Origin: Linum tenue
Lineage: Eukaryota; Streptophyta; Magnoliopsida; Malpighiales; Linaceae
Reading direction: 5' to 3'
NCBI GenBank assembly: GCA_946122785.1
Contig: CAMGYJ010000006.1
Location: 48,256,066 to 48,320,065, forward strand
Length of the DNA stretch: 64,000 nucleotides
The position numbers and the translations under genes were made by a program. Positions 60,441 to 64,000 of the stretch are shown one piece after another. The notes under the pieces were generated by a model. The model was not told the DNA's origin. It saw nothing but the letters and a program-made list of their open reading frames with translations, and did not search any database. Each line of letters opens with the position of its first letter. Within the stretch, counting starts at the first letter, position 1.

Positions 60441-61387
60441 TGATTAGTTCCACAAACAATCCAGAATGGTGTCGACAAGGAGCTATATCGTCAAGCCAAA
60501 AGGACCCTAAAAATTGGCCAAATGTTCTTCCTGTTTCGGGTTACCTAGTTGGCAAGCTTGGTCGTTCCAAATGGGTCGATAGAAATCAAAGGGGAGGGTC
60601 CAGAATGAAATTGAAGGTGTTTTTCTATGATTCCCAAGGCTTGGAAGGGCCATCACAAGAGTTCAATGTCGTTTTTCAGGTCTCTCTACTTGTTATGGCA
60701 GAACCGAGATACTGGCCAGAATTGGCTAAGTCTGGAAGACAGTGCGCTAAGGCTACTTTGAAGAGCCACTCGAGATGGAAGGAGGAGAATCAAGCTGGGA
60801 GGTTTGAGCCACACGAAAGTGGACGTTTCCTTCTCCAGCCTGAAGGAATTGGTTGAGCGCATACACACTTGGAAGGCCTCGATCGAGGGAGCAGAAGATC
60901 GAAGGAAGCCTCGTTTTGGAGGACTGCTGCTCAGCAAATCCGAATCCGTTTCGGATTAGAATTACGCGTTCTTTTTGGTTTTGACTTCTATGTTTCCGTG
61001 TCTTAGAACAAGTAGGTTTTCCCTTTTGAATTGTACGCATAGATAGGTCTATTTAAACTCGTTTTCAAGGCATTGTAAGACAGAATTTAGAGAGGAGAAT
61101 TCCAGTTTTGAGTTTCGTTCATTAAGCTTTTGTGCTTGTGAATTGGTTGAATTGCTTGGAGTAATCCGAGAGTTCAAGAGCTTGTATCGATCGATTGATT
61201 CCCCATTGATCGTGGCCAGCATCGACATATACTCTTCGAGCCCTCTTCCGCGTGTAAGACTGCACGAGAGTTCCGTTCCCACACCAACAACCTCCGCCCC
61301 TGTTTTGCTGTTTGCATTCGTTTAATTCACAACATTGAACAAGTGCGCGAGTTCAATCACGATCCTATCTCCTAGGGTCGTATTAAG
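60441..61387 (+). repeat. 5' LTR of Ty3/gypsy element D (approximate ends)
   Basis: Inferred from the break in the gag of element C at about 60440 and from a primer-binding-like site TGGTAATCAGAGCCCGG at 61388-61404. A TATA-like CTATTTAAACTC lies near 61048-61059. The 3' LTR is beyond the window, so the ends cannot be checked here. An alternative 3' end at 61395 would make TGATTA...TAATCA inverted termini. An ORF at 60434-60856 lies within this LTR and has no recognised domain. Confidence 0.5.
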
Positions 61388-61400
61388 TGGTAATCAGAGC
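61388..61400 (+). other. Primer-binding site of element D, with one extra base
   Basis: TGGTAATCAGAGC equals the initiator-Met-tRNA type site TGGTATCAGAGC with one A inserted. It is placed about 145 bp before the gag ATG. Confidence 0.55.
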
Positions 61401-61544
61401 CCGGTTCACTCATACAGTGGCCAAGACGAGGGACGACGTTGACGAATTTACGCGCTGGACGAGATCGAAGGGTCCCGTTGCTAGCGACCCTGCTGTTCGA
61501 CGCCAAAGGAACGTGAATCCGCAGTTGAGAGTGGAGATTTAACC

Positions 61545-64000
61545 ATGGCAGGTCAGGCGTTTGACATGGAGGCCTTACGGACCCAAATTGACGCGCGACT
61601 TCAGGCTCAATTGGGGGCACTCAAGCGCGAGATTGATCAGAGACTCGACGCCATTGCCCTGTCGGAAAATATCATGAGAACAGGGGCAGTTCCCGACCAG
61701 GGTAATCCAGCTGAAAACCCCGAATTGGTGGGTCGGATCGAGGAATTGGAACGAAGGTTGGTCGTAGTAGAGCCTCATCCCGGCCGCCACCAGCGAGAGC
61801 GACGTGAACACCGCGAACCAGAGCCGGCAATCCCTCCCGGGATTAAGTTAACGATTCCAACTTTTCAGGGCACGTCGAATGCATCCACTTACCTAGACTG
61901 GGAACGCAAGCTGATGCTTTTCTTCCAGTGTGGACAGTATACAGAACAACAGAAAGTAGCCTTGGCTACTTACGAATTCAGTGACTATGCTGCTCAGTGG
62001 TGGGAGCAGATTCGTCTCCGACGACGGCGAAATTTGCAGCCTGAAATTACAACGTGGACCGAACTGCGTGGATTAATGAGGGAAAGATTCATCCCTGCTT
62101 ATTATCAGCGCGAATTACACGAATCTCTACAAGGAATTCGCCAAGGATCGCGGAGTGTGGAGGAATATTTCCGAGAATTGGAATTACTCCTAATGCGGGC
62201 TGATATTCTTGAAGACAGAGAAGCAACGATTTCACGATTCCTCCACGGCCTGAATCGCGAAATTCGAAACGAAGTTGAGCTGCGATCGTTTGTCGAACTT
62301 GAAGAAGCCGTTCACCTCGCCATTAAAATTGAAAAACAACAGAAAACGGCGACGAGTAGGCGATACACTCCGGTGACCAAACTTGCAACTGAGTCAACCG
62401 TCGACTCTACTCCACCACCATTGCGACCTGACACCAACAAATCGGCGACCAAAAATGTTTTCCCAGTTGCTACTGAACGATCTGGAGCCATTCAGTGTTT
62501 TAAATGTCATGGTCGAGGCCATAAGGCCAACCAATGTCCGAATTTGAAGACCCTGGTAATCAAGGAAGGGAATTACGTTTCTGACGACGAGAAAAACTCC
62601 TCTGACGGCGAGGAATTGGATGAAGAGATTGAAGTTGAAACCCTTCCAGGCAAACTCATGGGAGTTAATCGACGAGCCCTCACCGTTGAATCTCGATCCA
62701 ATTCTGAGCAGAGGGATAATTTATTTCATTCCCGCTGCACTGTCAATGGTGAATTACTGTCGCTGGTCATAGACGGAGGAAGTTGCACCAATGTCGTGAG
62801 TGTTGATGTGGTCAAGAAGCTGGGACTAAATACCAGCAAGCATCCCGATCCCTATAATCTACACTGGCTGAATGACTATGGCGCCATCCGGGTCAATAAA
62901 CAAGCTCGGATCAAGTTTGCGGTGGGCAAATACGAAGACGAGCTTCAGTTCGATGTGGCGCCAATGCAAGCTGCCCATTTATTACTTGGTCGTCCTTGGC
63001 AGTTTGATCGAGGGGTGTGTCATTACGGCAGCACAAATTGTTATAGGTTTAAACACCTTGGTCAGAGTTTTCTGCTTAAGCCACTAACGCCGTCCAAAGT
63101 TCGGGAGGATCAGCGTCAGCTTGAGGCCAGTCGGCGGCGAACGAAAGGGGAAGCTAGAAGTACATGTGTAGCAGCTCCTGAGGAGTCGATCTTGGTGACT
63201 CGGCGGTTTATGCTAACCGGGTACGCAAAGAAGAAGGTATGTCGTCGTCAGCAGCTCGGTGATGTTCTGCCAAAGCAGAGCAAGAGAGAGAATGAATGGG
63301 GTGGAATCACTGGCGACGAGTCGAGATCCACCAACAGTGCGGAAATCCTCCCCACGATCCCCAAAACGTTGGAAGATTATTCATTTGGGATGACCGTACT
63401 TGATTTTGGAAAATCAAATCACCCGAAAATGCCTCTGTTCGTGAAGAACAACAAAGACAAAATGGGCGAATTGGTTGGGGCGATCGGGCGAGATTCGAGC
63501 CAATCCAGAGAGTCCCACACCATTAAAGGAGTCCCAGAAATGTTTTCCCTTGCTCAGCTTGATCTAAATCCAACGCCATGGGTGAATCCCATTCGAGCAA
63601 AAACTGCTCTGAAGTTGACCACTAAAGAAGAAAAATCGTGTGAATGGGTTAGCACCCTCGGAGATGCCTCGATTCAATCGACTACTGCGAAATCATTAAG
63701 TGGTGTTCTAGGATGCTCTCAGATCAATCCAATTAACCTGGAGATGTCTGGATCAAAAATGCCCAAATTCGGATTGGGAATTCTGGGTTCTGCAAATTTG
63801 AAACCCGAAAGTGGCGGGAAGGGGCGAATCGCCAAATCAACGACGACGATGATGCGTCAAGGAGTGTTGTCGACTCAGGAAGATATTTGGGACCTTGGGA
63901 AAGCTTTTGGAACCCACGAATCGGAATGGAAGTGTCTCCATCAAAAAGCCCCAATTCTGTTACTCAATAACACTACCCTGATTTTGCAGAAATTGGAGCT
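61545..64000 (+). CDS. Ty3/gypsy gag-pol polyprotein, partial (runs off the window)
   Basis: Open from the ATG at 61545 to the last base, 818 codons with no stop, so this copy looks coding-intact so far. Order: N-terminal coiled region; Retrotrans_gag domain (residues about 115-265; YLDWERKLMLFF, AAQWWEQIR, MRERFIP, SVEEYFRELELL, FLHGL); CCHC knuckle CFKCHGRGHKANQC (about residue 322); acidic spacer; aspartic protease with VIDGGSCTNVVS and LLLGRPWQFD, a pattern seen in chromovirus-type plant gypsy elements. After the protease come about 300 residues without a recognised domain, and the reverse transcriptase has not begun by the window end. The D-G-G protease motif departs from D-S/T-G but is common in plant gypsy elements. 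Confidence 0.88.
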   Translation, partial: MAGQAFDMEALRTQIDARLQAQLGALKREIDQRLDAIALSENIMRTGAVPDQGNPAENPELVGRIEELERRLVVVEPHPGRHQRERREHREPEPAIPPGIKLTIPTFQGTSNASTYLDWERKLMLFFQCGQYTEQQKVALATYEFSDYAAQWWEQIRLRRRRNLQPEITTWTELRGLMRERFIPAYYQRELHESLQGIRQGSRSVEEYFRELELLLMRADILEDREATISRFLHGLNREIRNEVELRSFVELEEAVHLAIKIEKQQKTATSRRYTPVTKLATESTVDSTPPPLRPDTNKSATKNVFPVATERSGAIQCFKCHGRGHKANQCPNLKTLVIKEGNYVSDDEKNSSDGEELDEEIEVETLPGKLMGVNRRALTVESRSNSEQRDNLFHSRCTVNGELLSLVIDGGSCTNVVSVDVVKKLGLNTSKHPDPYNLHWLNDYGAIRVNKQARIKFAVGKYEDELQFDVAPMQAAHLLLGRPWQFDRGVCHYGSTNCYRFKHLGQSFLLKPLTPSKVREDQRQLEASRRRTKGEARSTCVAAPEESILVTRRFMLTGYAKKKVCRRQQLGDVLPKQSKRENEWGGITGDESRSTNSAEILPTIPKTLEDYSFGMTVLDFGKSNHPKMPLFVKNNKDKMGELVGAIGRDSSQSRESHTIKGVPEMFSLAQLDLNPTPWVNPIRAKTALKLTTKEEKSCEWVSTLGDASIQSTTAKSLSGVLGCSQINPINLEMSGSKMPKFGLGILGSANLKPESGGKGRIAKSTTTMMRQGVLSTQEDIWDLGKAFGTHESEWKCLHQKAPILLLNNTTLILQKLE

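Noticed and set aside
60434..60856. 140-residue ORF as a separate gene
   Set aside because: Lies inside the presumed LTR of element D and has no domain; likely chance.
1..64000. tRNA, rRNA or microRNA genes
   Set aside because: None was noticed on either strand; a covariance-model search would be needed to exclude short or degenerate ones.

Overview
The window is a transposon-dense stretch of a flowering-plant nuclear genome, probably a eudicot. It has spliced genes with GT-AG introns, AT-rich intergenic DNA, and Ty3/gypsy, Ty1/copia, LINE, CACTA, hAT, PIF/Harbinger-like and FAR1/MULE-type sequences. The species cannot be told from the sequence alone. Only two host genes look intact. The first is a 16-exon minus-strand NOT3 gene (CCR4-NOT subunit 3, 1517-7291). 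The second is a two-exon minus-strand nepenthesin/CDR1-type aspartic-protease-like gene (23874-25762) whose first catalytic motif is altered. A FAR1-like gene at 48846-50589 is a pseudogene.

Layout. 1-300: DUF4283 fragment of a retroelement ORF. 1517-7291: NOT3. 7727-18101: a roughly 1.1 kb hAT-like element split by a young 9.28 kb Tat-type Ty3/gypsy element (8390-17671, TSD GAAGC). The Tat element has a deleted gag, a damaged pol on the minus strand, and a spliced antisense gene on the plus strand carrying five in-frame stops. 18106-20094: noncoding, with one LTR-like promoter region. 20095-20790: LINE remnant. 20809-22766: gypsy-type LTR (A) hosting a 200 bp hAT MITE. 23274-23713: Harbinger-like MITE. 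23874-25762: protease-like gene. 26787-29503: complete non-autonomous CACTA element. 30180-30375: second copy of the hAT MITE. 31576-36350: copia element with both LTRs and decayed coding region. 36821-37541: TIR element filled with a tandem array of TTACGTAA-type palindromes. 37600-39090: copia RNase H remnant split by a DNA transposon. 39372-41010: gypsy LTR (B) and primer-binding site, cut off by a large decayed CACTA element (41152-about 48050) that carries two transposase-type gene remnants and a further 2.1 kb insertion with a tandem duplication. 48084-48837: hAT-like element next to the FAR1 pseudogene. 50922-51810 and 52741-53295: two more hAT-type elements, the second inside a copia protease. 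54060-58860: no recognisable gene. 58870-60440: gypsy LTR (C), primer-binding site and gag start. It is interrupted by another Ty3/gypsy element (D) whose gag-pol frame is open from 61545 to the end of the window.

Most of the structure is transposons inside transposons. In several places the target duplications, the reading frame continuing across an insertion, or LTR divergence give the order of events. The points most worth follow-up are: the spliced antisense gene whose stops sit where methyl-cytosine decay is expected; the TIR element with the TTACGTAA array; the three related LTRs that each carry a different short repeated word just upstream of the presumed promoter; the protease-like gene with a changed active site; and the long unassigned region after the protease in the open gag-pol frame at the right edge.
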